In this document: positions 8,730-18,537 of the stretch, piece by piece
Numbering within the stretch: the first letter of the stretch is position 1
Layout: each line of letters begins with the position of its first letter
Source: CANLDA01 sp964021645
Lineage (GTDB): Bacteria; Pseudomonadota; Alphaproteobacteria; Rhodobacterales; Rhodobacteraceae
NCBI GenBank assembly: GCA_964021645.1
Contig: CAXIAD010000004.1
Coordinates: 34,040-98,039 of the forward strand
Direction: 5' to 3'
DNA: 64,000 bases
The notes under the pieces: model-generated
Seen by the model: the letters and a program-made list of their open reading frames with translations, nothing else
What the model was told of the DNA's origin: nothing
The model's database searches: none
Translations under genes and position numbers: made by a program

Positions 8730-11374
8730 TTTGTTTGCAGAGCCTTGAGATCATAGAGCATCTGGAGCGCTTCGCGCGGGGTTAGTTCGTCGGGAATGAT
8801 GTCAGCGAGCCGTTCGTCAACGGCGGAGGACCCGGAAGATTGGGGCGCTGAGGGCGATTGGGTTGCAGCAAAAAGCGGTAAATCGTCGATCAAGGCCTTT
8901 TGCCCGGCTCCTTCGCGTTCGTTTTTCTCGAGCATGGTTAGAACAGCGCGGGCGCGTTCCACGACAATTGGCGGCAATCCGGCAAGCTGGGCAACCTGCA
9001 CACCATAGCTGCGGTCTGCGGCGCCCTGTTTTACCTCATGCAAAAAGATGACCTCGCCTTCCCATTCTTTTACGGTGACGGTGGCGTTTTCAACTCCGGA
9101 CAGTTTGCCTGATAGTGCGGTCATTTCGTGGTAATGGGTGGCAAATAGGGCGCGGGATTTGTTGACGTCGTGGAGGTGTTCGAGCGTGGCCCATGCAATT
9201 GAGAGGCCGTCATAGGTGGCTGTGCCACGTCCAATTTCGTCTAGAATGACCAGTGCGCGATCATCTGCTTGATTTAGAATTGCCGCTGTTTCCACCATCT
9301 CGACCATGAAAGTTGATCGTCCGCGTGCAAGATCGTCAGATGCGCCCACGCGGCTGAACAATTGGCTGATCAAACCAATTTTGGCAGATCTGGCTGGTAC
9401 AAAACTACCCATTTGCGCGAGCAAGGCTATCAGTGCGTTTTGGCGCAGGAACGTCGATTTACCCGCCATGTTTGGACCGGTGAGCAACCAGATACTTGCC
9501 TGATCTCCGCCGGATAACTCGCAATCGTTTGCGACAAATGGTGCGCCGCCTTGTCTCCGTAATGCGGCCTCGACCACGGGATGTCGACCGCCGGAGATGT
9601 GGAAATCACGGCTGTTGTTGACCTCGGGCCGGCACCATCTTTCAGCGCTTGCGAGATCGGCCAATGAGCACTGCAAGTCAAACTCAGCAAGGGCGCGTGC
9701 TGCGGCTGAAATCATCGCAGCGGCATCCAATACTGCGCCTCTTAAGCTGGAATAGAGACGTTTTTCGATTTCTAATGCGATGTTACCAGCATTCAAAATC
9801 TTGGTTTCCATTTCGCTGAGTTCAACGGTGGTAAAGCGGACCTGATTTGCGGTTGTCTGGCGGTGGATGAATGTTTCTGACAGGGGTGGCGACATCATTA
9901 TTGAGGCGTGCTTGGCAGTGGTTTCGATAAAGTAGCCCAACACATTGTTATGTTTTATTTTCAATGCCGAGATGCCGGTTTGTTCGGTGTATTGCGCTTG
10001 CATCGTTGCGATGACACCGCGCCCCTCATCGCGAAGTTGTCGGCTTTCATCGAGATCGGCGTGGTAACCTGGCGCGATGAACCCACCGTCACGTGCAAGC
10101 ATTGGAGGTTCGCTCACGAGGGCTTGATCCAATAAATCCAAAACGACGTCATGTCCGCGTAATGAGGAGGCTGCTTCTGACAGAATCTCTGGTAGCTCGA
10201 CAGTATTACAGACGTCTGCAATATCTGCGGCCTGAGAGAGGCCGTTTCTGATGGCAGCGAGATCACGGGGACCACCGCGATCAAGCGAAAGCCGAGACAA
10301 TGCGCGATCTAGGTCAGGCACCTTGCGCAAAAGATCACGCAACTCGCGGGCGATGGCGGCGCTATCAACGGTGAATTGCACCGCATCAAGGCGCCGCAAC
10401 ACAGTGTTCAACGAAAGGGAAGGCGAGGACAGGCGACGCTCAAGCAGGCGAGCACCCCCAGCCGTTACCGTTCTGTCGATAGTTGCAAGAAGTGATCCTG
10501 CGCGCCCACCTGATAGGGCATGAGAAAGTTCGAGACTGCGACGGGTCGTGGCGTCAATCTGCATGGTTCCACCAGTTGCCTCGTGAACCGGGGGACGTAG
10601 TAGGGGAAGTTTGCCTTTTTGGGTGATCTCTAGGTAATCAACAATGGCCCCTAAGGAGCCAACCTCAGCACGTGAAAAGGTGCCAAACCCTTCGAGGCTG
10701 CTGGTTTTGAAGAGTGTTGAGACCCGCTTTTCGGCTGCGGCGCTATCAAATGAACCACGAGCCACTGAAGTTATTGAAACGCCTGTATCAGAGACTATTT
10801 CAGCGAAATCCGCCTCCGACCCGTCAGAAATTAGCAATTCGGATGGGGCGAGACGTGCCAGTTCCGCGCCAAGCCGGATGCGCGGAATTTGCATGACGTG
10901 CAAAGCGCCAGTTGAGATATCGACCCAAGCAAGGGCGGCCTCGTCTCGTACCTGCGCAAAGGCGGCAAGGAAATTGTGACGTCGGGCATCTAGAAGGGAA
11001 TCTTCTGTTAAGGTGCCGGGGGTGACGAGGCGCACGACCTCGCGTTTCACAACGGCCTTGTAGCCGCGTTTTTTCGCCTCAGCCGGGCTTTCCATCTGCT
11101 CACAAACTGCGACGCGGAACCCCTTGCGAATAAGGGTGAGAAAATACCCCTCTGCTGCGTGATGAGGCACACCGCACATTGGGATTTCGCCACCTTCGTG
11201 TTTGCCGCGTTTCGTTAGCGCAATATCCAATGCCTCAGCCGCAGCAATCGCGTCGTCAAAAAACATCTCGTAGAAATCACCCATCCGGTAGAACAAGATG
11301 GCATCCGGGTATGCTTGTTTGATCTCAAGATATTGCGCCATCATTGGCGTGACGGTCGGCTTTGCGGCGCTCAC
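8726..11374 (-). CDS. mutS: DNA mismatch repair protein MutS
   Basis: Recognises mismatches and starts MutL-dependent repair. 882 residues, family length. The mismatch-binding FYE motif is present near the N-terminus (RMGDFYEMFFDDA). The ATPase domain has Walker A GPNMAGKST, a signature loop RGRSTFMVEM, Walker B ALVILDEIGRGTATYDGLS and FATHYHE. The C-terminus includes the MutL/clamp-related tail ending ELTPREALQMLYDLKAL. Divergent from maeB over 133 bases. Confidence 0.98.
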   Translation of the reverse strand: MSAAKPTVTPMMAQYLEIKQAYPDAILFYRMGDFYEMFFDDAIAAAEALDIALTKRGKHEGGEIPMCGVPHHAAEGYFLTLIRKGFRVAVCEQMESPAEAKKRGYKAVVKREVVRLVTPGTLTEDSLLDARRHNFLAAFAQVRDEAALAWVDISTGALHVMQIPRIRLGAELARLAPSELLISDGSEADFAEIVSDTGVSITSVARGSFDSAAAEKRVSTLFKTSSLEGFGTFSRAEVGSLGAIVDYLEITQKGKLPLLRPPVHEATGGTMQIDATTRRSLELSHALSGGRAGSLLATIDRTVTAGGARLLERRLSSPSLSLNTVLRRLDAVQFTVDSAAIARELRDLLRKVPDLDRALSRLSLDRGGPRDLAAIRNGLSQAADIADVCNTVELPEILSEAASSLRGHDVVLDLLDQALVSEPPMLARDGGFIAPGYHADLDESRQLRDEGRGVIATMQAQYTEQTGISALKIKHNNVLGYFIETTAKHASIMMSPPLSETFIHRQTTANQVRFTTVELSEMETKILNAGNIALEIEKRLYSSLRGAVLDAAAMISAAARALAEFDLQCSLADLASAERWCRPEVNNSRDFHISGGRHPVVEAALRRQGGAPFVANDCELSGGDQASIWLLTGPNMAGKSTFLRQNALIALLAQMGSFVPARSAKIGLISQLFSRVGASDDLARGRSTFMVEMVETAAILNQADDRALVILDEIGRGTATYDGLSIAWATLEHLHDVNKSRALFATHYHEMTALSGKLSGVENATVTVKEWEGEVIFLHEVKQGAADRSYGVQVAQLAGLPPIVVERARAVLTMLEKNEREGAGQKALIDDLPLFAATQSPSAPQSSGSSAVDERLADIIPDELTPREALQMLYDLKALQTK

Positions 11375-11507
11375 TGGGGTCTCTCCAACTATTGGTCAAA
11401 TAGGCTTAGCAAATCCGATGCGGATGGCGAAAGGTGAAAACGCTATTTGGTTGAGGGAAAGAGCCACCTCGGGTATGACGTCCGTGACACCCAAAAGGAC
11501 GCATTTG

Positions 11508-13763
11508 ATGACCAAGACCAAAGTTACCGCGGAAGAGGCGCTTGCATTCCATCTTGAACCAACTCCGGGAAAGTTTGAGATTAAGGCAACGGTCCCCATG
11601 ACAACGCAGCGCGATCTGTCGCTTGCGTATTCTCCGGGGGTTGCTGTGCCCTGTGAGGCGATCGCCGCAGACCCCGCCGCAGCCTATGATTATACCAACA
11701 AAGGTAATCTCGTCGCGGTGATTTCAAATGGTACGGCCGTACTTGGGCTTGGCAATTTGGGCGCGCTGGCATCCAAGCCGGTGATGGAAGGCAAGGCGGT
11801 TTTGTTCAAGCGTTTTGCCGACGTGAATTCGATTGATATCGAGCTGGATACAGAAGACCCGGATAAATTCTGCGAAGCCGTGCGTTTGATGGGGCCGACC
11901 TTTGGCGGTATTAACCTTGAGGATATCAAGGCTCCTGAGTGTTTCATTATCGAGCAACGTCTTAAAGAAGAAATGGATATCCCGGTTTTTCATGATGATC
12001 AGCACGGCACAGCAGTGATCTGTGCGGCGGGTTTGTTGAATGCATTGTATATTTCCGGCAAGAAAATCGAGGACTGCCGGATTGTCCTAAACGGGGCGGG
12101 TGCTGCGGGCATTGCCTGTATTGAGCTGTTGAAATCCATGGGCGCAAGACATGACAATTGCGTGGTTTGCGACACCAAGGGCGTGATCTATCAGGGGCGT
12201 ACTGAGGGTATGAACCAATGGAAATCTGCCCATGCGATCAAGACGGACCTTCGCACTCTTGAAGAGGCGATGACCGGTGCGGACGTGTTCTTGGGGGTTT
12301 CTGTTAAAGGGGCAGTTACACCAGATATGGTTGCCAGCATGGCAGATGATCCTGTGATTTTTGCGATGGCGAATCCAGACCCAGAGATCACCCCAGAAGA
12401 GGCCCATGCCGTGCGGGCGGATGCCATTGTTGCGACCGGGCGCAGTGACTATCCAAATCAGGTGAACAACGTGTTGGGTTTCCCGTATTTGTTCCGGGGT
12501 GCGCTAGATATCCATGCCCGTGCCATCAATGACGAGATGAAAATTGCTTGCGCCGAAGCCTTGGCTGCATTGGCGCGCGAAGATGTGCCTGATGAAGTTG
12601 ACATCGCCTATGGCCGCAAGTTGTCATTTGGGCGGGATTACATCATTCCGACACCGTTTGATCCACGTTTGATTCACCGTATTCCGCCCGCCGTTGCGCG
12701 CGCGGGAATGGATACCGGCGTTGCACGTCGCCCGATCATTGACATGGACAGCTATGAGGCGACGCTGAAATCGCGCATGGATCCAACGGCGTCAATTTTG
12801 CGTGGCTTGAACGCGCGTGCCCGTAATGCACAAGCGCGGATGATCTTTGCAGAGGGGGATGACCCGCGCGTGTTGCGTGCAGCTGTCACCTATCAACGGT
12901 CTGGTCTGGGTAAGGCGCTGGTTGTTGGGCGTGAAGCCGACATCAAGGAAAAGTTAGAGGCAGCCGGTCTAGGGGATGCAGTGCGCGAGATTGAGGTGGT
13001 GAATGCCGCCAATTCGCGCCATTTCGAGAGCTATAAATCTTTCCTTTACAAACGGTTACAGCGCAGGGGCTTCGATAGTCACGATGTTCACAGGCTTGCA
13101 GCGCGTGATCGGCATGTTTTTGCGGCATTGATGCTGGCGCATGGCCACGGTGATGGTTTGGTAACTGGTGCCACACGTAAATCATCCCATGTTCTAGACT
13201 TGATCAACCATGTATTCGATGCAAATGCCAAGGCCGGTGCTGTAGGCGTAACTGCCATCCTTCATAACGGACGGATTGTTCTGATTGCCGATACATTGGT
13301 GCATGAATGGCCTAATGAAATTGACCTTGCTAACATCGCTGAGCGTTGTGCGGGTGTTGCGCGCCATATGGGGCTAGAGCCTCGTGTTGCTTTTGTCAGC
13401 TTTTCAACATTTGGTTACCCTGTGTCGGAGCGTGCTGAAAAGATGCACCTTGCGCCAGCTGAGCTTGATAAGCGTGGGGTTGATTTCGAATACGAAGGCG
13501 AAATGACGGTTGATGTTGCGTTGAACGCGCGTGTTCAGGAAACCTACCCATTTCAGCGTCTGACTGGTCCGGCAAATATCCTTGTTGTACCAGCGCGACA
13601 TTCTGCGTCGATCTCGGTGAAGCTTATGCAGGAGATGGGTGGTGCTACGGTGATTGGTCCGATTTTGTCCGGCGTTGATGAATCTATCCAGATTTGCTCA
13701 ACAGGGGCGACGGCCAACGACATTATGAATATGGCGATCTTGGCGGCCTGTAAGGTAGGCTAA
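11508..13763 (+). CDS. maeB: NADP-dependent malic enzyme with phosphotransacetylase-like C-terminal domain
   Basis: Oxidatively decarboxylates malate to pyruvate with NADPH formation. 751 residues from ATG 11508, preceded by AAAAGGACG; a longer frame from 11298 would overlap mutS. Residues 1 to about 430 form the malic enzyme (LAYSPGVAVPCEAIA, KAPECFIIEQRLKEE, VFHDDQHGTAVICAAGLLNAL, NGAGAAGIACIELL, MANPDPEITPEEA). From about 450 to the end is a phosphate acetyl/butyryltransferase-like domain (EGDDPRVLRAA, GATRKSSHVLDLI, ATVIGPILSGVDESIQI). In MaeB this domain regulates by binding acetyl-CoA and has no demonstrated transferase activity. Confidence 0.95.
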   Translation: MTKTKVTAEEALAFHLEPTPGKFEIKATVPMTTQRDLSLAYSPGVAVPCEAIAADPAAAYDYTNKGNLVAVISNGTAVLGLGNLGALASKPVMEGKAVLFKRFADVNSIDIELDTEDPDKFCEAVRLMGPTFGGINLEDIKAPECFIIEQRLKEEMDIPVFHDDQHGTAVICAAGLLNALYISGKKIEDCRIVLNGAGAAGIACIELLKSMGARHDNCVVCDTKGVIYQGRTEGMNQWKSAHAIKTDLRTLEEAMTGADVFLGVSVKGAVTPDMVASMADDPVIFAMANPDPEITPEEAHAVRADAIVATGRSDYPNQVNNVLGFPYLFRGALDIHARAINDEMKIACAEALAALAREDVPDEVDIAYGRKLSFGRDYIIPTPFDPRLIHRIPPAVARAGMDTGVARRPIIDMDSYEATLKSRMDPTASILRGLNARARNAQARMIFAEGDDPRVLRAAVTYQRSGLGKALVVGREADIKEKLEAAGLGDAVREIEVVNAANSRHFESYKSFLYKRLQRRGFDSHDVHRLAARDRHVFAALMLAHGHGDGLVTGATRKSSHVLDLINHVFDANAKAGAVGVTAILHNGRIVLIADTLVHEWPNEIDLANIAERCAGVARHMGLEPRVAFVSFSTFGYPVSERAEKMHLAPAELDKRGVDFEYEGEMTVDVALNARVQETYPFQRLTGPANILVVPARHSASISVKLMQEMGGATVIGPILSGVDESIQICSTGATANDIMNMAILAACKVG

Positions 13764-13790
13764 GATCCTACCACAAGGTGTTTGAACTTT

Positions 13791-13821
13791 GGGCGAGCCG
13801 TGCAACACTGCCGGCTCGCCC
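13791..13821 (+). terminator. Perfect 10-bp stem-loop after maeB
   Basis: GGGCGAGCCG (13791-13800), an 11-base loop, then its exact complement CGGCTCGCCC (13812-13821). It sits between maeB and the next start codon (13838) and is followed by TAATTATG rather than a clear T-run, so it may be a weak terminator, an mRNA-stabilising hairpin or a binding site. Confidence 0.55.
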
Positions 13822-13837
13822 TAATTATGAGGTCAGT

Positions 13838-14710
13838 ATGACGATCTACAACCTTGGCTCAATCAACGCTGATTATTTTTATCATCTGCCACACCTGCCC
13901 AAACCCGGTGAAACGCTTGCTGCGACGGATATGTCGCGAGGTCTTGGTGGTAAGGGGGCGAATATGTCCGTTGCCGCGGCGCGGGCTGGCGCGCATGTTT
14001 GCCATATTGGTTCTGTTGGCCAAGACGGTGGATGGGCGGTTGAGCGGATGATGGAATATGGCGTTGATACCCGTCATATTGTGACAGCTGATGTTGCGAC
14101 CGGAAATGCAGTTATCATGGTTGATGATGCGGGAGAGAACGCAATTGTTCTGTTGCCCGGGGCCAATCATGCAATTGGCAAAAACGTAATTGGTGCAGCT
14201 TTGGCAGAGGCAAGCCCTAACGATACATTGCTGATTCAGAACGAAACCAACAACCAAGCCTATGCGGCGCGTTTGGGTCGCGATATGGGAATGCGTGTCG
14301 CCTATGCAGCCGCCCCATTTGATGCCGCAAAGGTGCAGGAAGTTCTGCCTTACCTGGAGTATCTATTTCTGAACGAAGTAGAGGCAGAGCAATTGCATCA
14401 GGCGACCGGCCAAAACCCGGCCTCTTTGCCGGTTTCAAAGGTTTTTGTCACCATGGGCGCCAAGGGGTGCGTGCTGTTTGACAATGATGCAGGGCAGACG
14501 TTTGAATATCCCGCCTTGCCCGTAAAGGCCGTTGATACAACTGGGGCAGGGGATACTTTTACCGGCTATGTGCTAGCGGCACTTGGACGGGGAATGCCCA
14601 TGGCGCAGGCAATTGCGCTTGCGACGCGGGCGGGCGCATTGATGGTTATGCGTGAGGGAACCGCTGATGCGATTCCCGACCTAAAAGACGTACAAGATGC
14701 ACGGTTCTGA
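13838..14710 (+). CDS. PfkB-family carbohydrate kinase (ribokinase-like)
   Basis: 290 residues from ATG 13838, 5 bases after GAGG. PfkB signatures: GGKGANMSVAAARAGA near residue 40 (substrate loop) and the anion-hole/catalytic motif DTTGAGDTFTGYVLAAL near residue 240. Overall it most resembles ribokinase, converting ribose to ribose 5-phosphate, but no ribose transporter or rbs regulator is nearby, so the substrate is open. It follows maeB across a perfect stem-loop and ends 7 bases from the convergent msrA. Confidence 0.85.
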   Translation: MTIYNLGSINADYFYHLPHLPKPGETLAATDMSRGLGGKGANMSVAAARAGAHVCHIGSVGQDGGWAVERMMEYGVDTRHIVTADVATGNAVIMVDDAGENAIVLLPGANHAIGKNVIGAALAEASPNDTLLIQNETNNQAYAARLGRDMGMRVAYAAAPFDAAKVQEVLPYLEYLFLNEVEAEQLHQATGQNPASLPVSKVFVTMGAKGCVLFDNDAGQTFEYPALPVKAVDTTGAGDTFTGYVLAALGRGMPMAQAIALATRAGALMVMREGTADAIPDLKDVQDARF

Positions 14711-14717
14711 TTTGCTG

Positions 14718-15380
14718 TCAGTGGTCGCGTGCAAATGGTGCCGCATCGCCCCATAGCTGTAGGATGCGTTGATCACGACCACATGCTTTGCGATACCGCT
14801 TGTATGCCTCGGATTGGCGTTTGGGGCCAAATCGCGTGAGGACCAACTTGGTGCCCTTATAGTAATCCTGATGGTATGCTTCTGCGGGCCAGAACCTTTT
14901 GGAAGCCAGAATAGGGGTCACGATTTGCTGTCCCAAATCTGATTTTGCAATTGCTTTTTCGTTTTCTGCAACCGCTCTTTCTTCCTTGTTAGAGACGAAT
15001 ACGGCTGTCTGATAAGGTTCGCCACGATCACAGAATTGGCCGCCCGCGTCGGTTGGATCAACCGATCTGAAAAACAAATTTAGCAAATGTGCGCGACTGA
15101 CTTTGGCGTCGTCAAAGGTAATTTCTACTGCTTCGTAGTGACCAGTGCCGCCGCGGCCAATTTGTTTGTAGGTTGGGTTTTTTGTCGTTCCGCCAGTGTA
15201 ACCTGAAACGGCCTTTTTCACACCAGGCACGCTTTCAAAATCGCTTTCGACACACCAAAAACAACCTCCGGCGACGACCAGTTTTTTGGTAGCAGCGTCA
15301 GCTTTGGTTGCTTCTAACAGACTGGCGACTCCTATCAGGGTTACCAGTAGGGCGGTTCTGAGGTTGGGCGAAAGGCGCAT
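14718..15380 (-). CDS. msrA: Exported peptide methionine sulfoxide reductase MsrA
   Basis: Reduces methionine-S-sulfoxide in proteins. 220 residues. A signal peptide is visible (positive start, hydrophobic LRTALLVTLIGVASLL, cleavage after ADA), so this copy should act in the periplasm. The catalytic motif GGCFWC has its nucleophile at Cys40. GYTGG, GHYEAVEITFD and AYHQDYYK are family motifs, and Cys residues nearer the C-terminus (RGEPY after FCD, and KACG) can serve as resolving cysteines. Confidence 0.93.
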   Translation of the reverse strand: MRLSPNLRTALLVTLIGVASLLEATKADAATKKLVVAGGCFWCVESDFESVPGVKKAVSGYTGGTTKNPTYKQIGRGGTGHYEAVEITFDDAKVSRAHLLNLFFRSVDPTDAGGQFCDRGEPYQTAVFVSNKEERAVAENEKAIAKSDLGQQIVTPILASKRFWPAEAYHQDYYKGTKLVLTRFGPKRQSEAYKRYRKACGRDQRILQLWGDAAPFARDH

Positions 15381-15531
15381 GGTTGATCCTCCGGGGTTTG
15401 GGGTAGTTTGTCGGAGGGGATCGGGTTGCTCAAGACACTGAAGGCAGATGTCACGAATTGGTGACGAGATTTTACCACTTGGAAAGATTAACCCGCGCGT
15501 CTAGCGTCTGGCCAACGACGGGGAGAGACGA

Positions 15532-16452
15532 ATGGACGACCATGTGACGACACATCAGGCCGAAGATGATGAGCGCAACGACAATATCCTGATCTATGTG
15601 AATGGGAGTGTCGTCCCAAAATCGCAGGCGACGGTAAGCGTGTATGATTCCGGGTTCATGCTTGGCGATGGTATCTGGGAAGGGTTGCGACTGTATAATG
15701 GGCGCTGGGCCTTTTTGAATGAGCATATGGATCGCCTGTTTGAAGCTGCAAAAGCGATTGATCTTGATATCGGTTTGAGCGTTGAGGAGATGGTGGCAGC
15801 ATTAGAAGATACACGTGCTGCTAACGGTATGACCACAGATGCACATGCGCGGTTAATGGTTACGCGTGGCCCTAAAACGCGCCCGTTTCAGCATCCAAGC
15901 CTTAGCCAACAAGGCCCGACAATCGTGATTATAATGGAGCATTCAAGGCCGAAAATTCCGCGTCCGATAAAGCTTGCGACTGTGCCCCATGTGCGTGGGT
16001 TGCCAATGACGCAAGATCCAAAATTGAATAGCCATTCAAAGCTAAATTGCATCCTCGCATGTATTGCGGCGGAAAAATCTGGTGCCGACGAGGGGCTGAT
16101 GTTGGACGTGAATGGGTTTGTGAATACCACCAACGCCTGCAATTTTTTCATTGTGCGCAAGGGGGCTGTTTGGACCAGCACAGGCGATTATTGCATGAAT
16201 GGGATTACCCGACAAAAGGTGATTGATGTCTGTCGTGAGGCAGGGATTCCGGTGTTTGAGCGCAACTATTCCTTGGTTGATACCTATGGTGCTGACGAGG
16301 CGTTTTTGACCGGCACATTCGGGGCGCAAACCCCGATAAGTGAGATAGATGGCCGACGTATTGGAAGTGGCGAAATGGGGCCGATGACCCTGCGAATTCG
16401 CGAGCTTTATAAGGGGCTGGTCGCGCGCGATGCCGCCCAAGCGCAAGCGTAG
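15532..16452 (+). CDS. Class IV aminotransferase (branched-chain/D-amino acid type)
   Basis: PLP-dependent aminotransferase of fold type IV, 306 residues. The likely Schiff-base lysine is Lys170 in NSHSKLNCILA. Other signatures are VYDSGFMLGDGIWEGLRLYNGR (about 37-58), EGLMLDVNGFVNTTNACNFF and TGTFGAQTPISEIDGR. The N-terminus carries about 17 polar residues before the fold begins. It resembles IlvE/D-alanine aminotransferase/ADC lyase families; I cannot assign the substrate. Its stop is 17 bases before the next gene, a P-loop sulfotransferase-like protein, which suggests a joint function. Confidence 0.85.
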   Translation: MDDHVTTHQAEDDERNDNILIYVNGSVVPKSQATVSVYDSGFMLGDGIWEGLRLYNGRWAFLNEHMDRLFEAAKAIDLDIGLSVEEMVAALEDTRAANGMTTDAHARLMVTRGPKTRPFQHPSLSQQGPTIVIIMEHSRPKIPRPIKLATVPHVRGLPMTQDPKLNSHSKLNCILACIAAEKSGADEGLMLDVNGFVNTTNACNFFIVRKGAVWTSTGDYCMNGITRQKVIDVCREAGIPVFERNYSLVDTYGADEAFLTGTFGAQTPISEIDGRRIGSGEMGPMTLRIRELYKGLVARDAAQAQA

Positions 16453-16469
16453 TTCATATAGAGGATTCG

Positions 16470-17186
16470 ATGATGAAAATCGCAATGTGGAGTGGCCCGC
16501 GCAATCTTTCTACGGCCATGATGTACAGCTTTGGGAGCCGGGCCGACTGTGCGATTATTGATGAGCCTTTCTATGCGACATATTTAGCCAAAACAGGCCT
16601 GAAACACCCGATGCGCCAAGAGATTTTGGACAGTCAGTCACAAGATGCAAATGTGGTTTCAGATGTGTTATGCGGCACTAATCCAGCACAAAAGCCAATA
16701 TTCTATCAAAAACACATGACGCAGCATATGATCGAAGGTGTGCCGCGCGATTGGATGAAGGATTGCGTCAATGTTTTCCTGATCCGTCATCCTGCACGGG
16801 TCATCGCCAGCTATGCGGCAAAACGTGAGAATCCAACATTAGACGATATTGGTTTTCGCCAACAGGCAGAGCTATTTGATTTGGTCACAAGTTGGGGTCA
16901 GATACCCGTGGTGATTGATAGTAATGACATCAGGGCAGATCCATTTGGTATGCTTAACAAGCTGTGCGATGCGATTGCCTTGCCATTTTCCCCAAACATG
17001 CTGAGCTGGCAAAAGGGGGGCCACAAGGATGATGGCGCTTGGGCGGCTCATTGGTATGGGGCGGTTTGGAATTCGACGGGTTTTGCGGGAATCGAGGGGC
17101 CGTTGCCGGAAGTGCCGGAACAGTTGCAGTCAGTTTTAGACGCCGCATTGCCGTTTTATGAAAAGTTGAAATTGCACAAGGTGTAG
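16470..17186 (+). CDS. P-loop sulfotransferase-like protein
   Basis: 238 residues. The N-terminal MWSGPRNLSTAMMYSFGSR matches a sulfotransferase 5'-phosphosulfate loop, and VFLIRHPARVIASYAAK matches the 3'-phosphate-binding segment, so a PAPS-dependent sulfotransferase fold is supported; the acceptor is unknown. Two Met codons in tandem (16470 and 16473) could start it; GAGGA lies 8 to 11 bases before. Probably co-transcribed with the upstream class IV aminotransferase. A strong bidirectional terminator follows. Confidence 0.8.
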   Translation: MMKIAMWSGPRNLSTAMMYSFGSRADCAIIDEPFYATYLAKTGLKHPMRQEILDSQSQDANVVSDVLCGTNPAQKPIFYQKHMTQHMIEGVPRDWMKDCVNVFLIRHPARVIASYAAKRENPTLDDIGFRQQAELFDLVTSWGQIPVVIDSNDIRADPFGMLNKLCDAIALPFSPNMLSWQKGGHKDDGAWAAHWYGAVWNSTGFAGIEGPLPEVPEQLQSVLDAALPFYEKLKLHKV

Positions 17187-17213
17187 TGCTGGTCGCCGCG
17201 CGCCTCTCAAAAT

Positions 17214-17244
17214 AAAAAACGCCCCGTGAACAGGGGCGTTTTTT
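17214..17244. terminator. Bidirectional intrinsic terminator
   Basis: AAAAAACGCCCC (17214-17225), loop GTGAACA, GGGGCGTTTTTT (17233-17244): a perfect 12-bp inverted repeat with A- and T-runs. It serves both the sulfotransferase-like gene (plus) and argG (minus). Confidence 0.93.
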
Positions 17245-17273
17245 CGTAGGCTGAGACAGTTGCAAGCCACGCG

Positions 17274-18500
17274 TTATTTGCTAACGCGCTTGTTGCGGGC
17301 TGCGATCAGTTTCAATCTCAGGGCTTGAAGTTGGATAAAGCCAGCGGCGTCTTTTTGGTCATATGCACCAGCATCCTCTTCAAAGGTGACGTGCGCCTCT
17401 GAATATAGGGAGTGTTCTGACCAACGGCCAACACAGGATGCCATACCTTTGTACAATTTAAGGCGAACAGTCCCGGTGACATGGGTTTGCGATGCGTCGA
17501 TTGCTGCCTGCAACATTTCGCGCTCCGGGCTGTACCAGAAACCGTTGTAGATCAATTCCGCGTATTTCGGCATCAGTTCGTCTTTTAGGTGCATCGCGCC
17601 GCGGTCCATGGTGATGGATTCAATGCCACGGTGCGCCTCGAGCAAAAGCGTGCCGCCAGGTGTTTCGTAGATGCCACGCGATTTCATGCCGACAAACCGG
17701 CCTTCAACCAGATCAAGACGGCCAATACCGTGTTTTCCACCGTATTCGTTTAGCTTGGTCAGGATAGTTGCCGGGCTCATTGCCTCGCCGTTGATGCTGA
17801 CAGCGTCGCCTTTTTCGAATCCAACTTCGATGAACTCGGGCGTGTTGGGCGCGTCTTCGGGATTTACGGTGCGCTGATAGACGTAATCTGGTGCAGCAAT
17901 GGCCGGGTCTTCTAGAACCTTACCTTCGGAAGAGGTGTGCAGCAGGTTTGCGTCAACCGAGAAGGGTGCCTCGCCGCGTTTGTCTTTTGCGACAGGAATT
18001 TGGTTCTGCTCCGCAAATTCCAACAAGCGGGTACGGCTGGTCAAATCCCACTCACGCCAAGGTGCGATGACCTTGATATCGGGGTTCAGTGCATATGCGG
18101 CCAATTCGAACCGAACCTGATCGTTGCCCTTGCCGGTGGCACCGTGGGCGACGGCGTCCGCGCCTGTTGCCTCTGCAATTTCTACCAACCGCTTGGAAAT
18201 CAAGGGGCGCGCGATAGACGTGCCAAGCAGGTACAACCCTTCGTACAGCGCATTGGCGCGGAACATTGGGAATACAAAGTCACGTACAAACTCTTCGCGT
18301 ACATCCTCAATGTAAATATTTTCGGGGGCGATCCCTAGCAACTCGGCCTTTTGACGCGCAGGCTCTAGCTCCTCACCTTGACCAAGGTCAGCGGTGAAAG
18401 TGATCACTTCGCACCCATACTCAGTTTGCAACCATTTCAGGATGATGGAGGTATCAAGACCGCCTGAATAGGCTAGAACAACTTTCTTGGGCGCGGACAT
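17274..18500 (-). CDS. argG: Argininosuccinate synthase
   Basis: Joins citrulline and aspartate using ATP, the penultimate step of arginine synthesis. 408 residues from ATG 18500 (MSAPKKVVLAYSGGLDTSIILKWL); AAAGGAATCC lies upstream. The PP-loop motif AYSGGLDTS is at about residues 10-18. GATGKGNDQVRFE and LVEGRFVGMKSRGIYETPGGT are family motifs. A longer frame up to 18773 lacks homology. The leader contains two short dyads, TATACGTATA and ATATCGC/GCGATAT. Confidence 0.97.
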   Translation of the reverse strand: MSAPKKVVLAYSGGLDTSIILKWLQTEYGCEVITFTADLGQGEELEPARQKAELLGIAPENIYIEDVREEFVRDFVFPMFRANALYEGLYLLGTSIARPLISKRLVEIAEATGADAVAHGATGKGNDQVRFELAAYALNPDIKVIAPWREWDLTSRTRLLEFAEQNQIPVAKDKRGEAPFSVDANLLHTSSEGKVLEDPAIAAPDYVYQRTVNPEDAPNTPEFIEVGFEKGDAVSINGEAMSPATILTKLNEYGGKHGIGRLDLVEGRFVGMKSRGIYETPGGTLLLEAHRGIESITMDRGAMHLKDELMPKYAELIYNGFWYSPEREMLQAAIDASQTHVTGTVRLKLYKGMASCVGRWSEHSLYSEAHVTFEEDAGAYDQKDAAGFIQLQALRLKLIAARNKRVSK

Positions 18501-18519
18501 GTCGGATTCCTTTATACGT

Positions 18520-18537
18520 ATATCGCGCGGGCGATAT
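18520..18537. promoter_or_regulatory. Inverted repeat in the argG leader
   Basis: ATATCGC-GCGG-GCGATAT, a perfect 7-bp dyad about 20 bases upstream of the argG start and directly next to the palindrome TATACGTATA (18514-18523). On the plus strand it is followed by CGCTTTTT. It may be an operator or a leader hairpin; no known regulator site is recognised. Confidence 0.35.
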
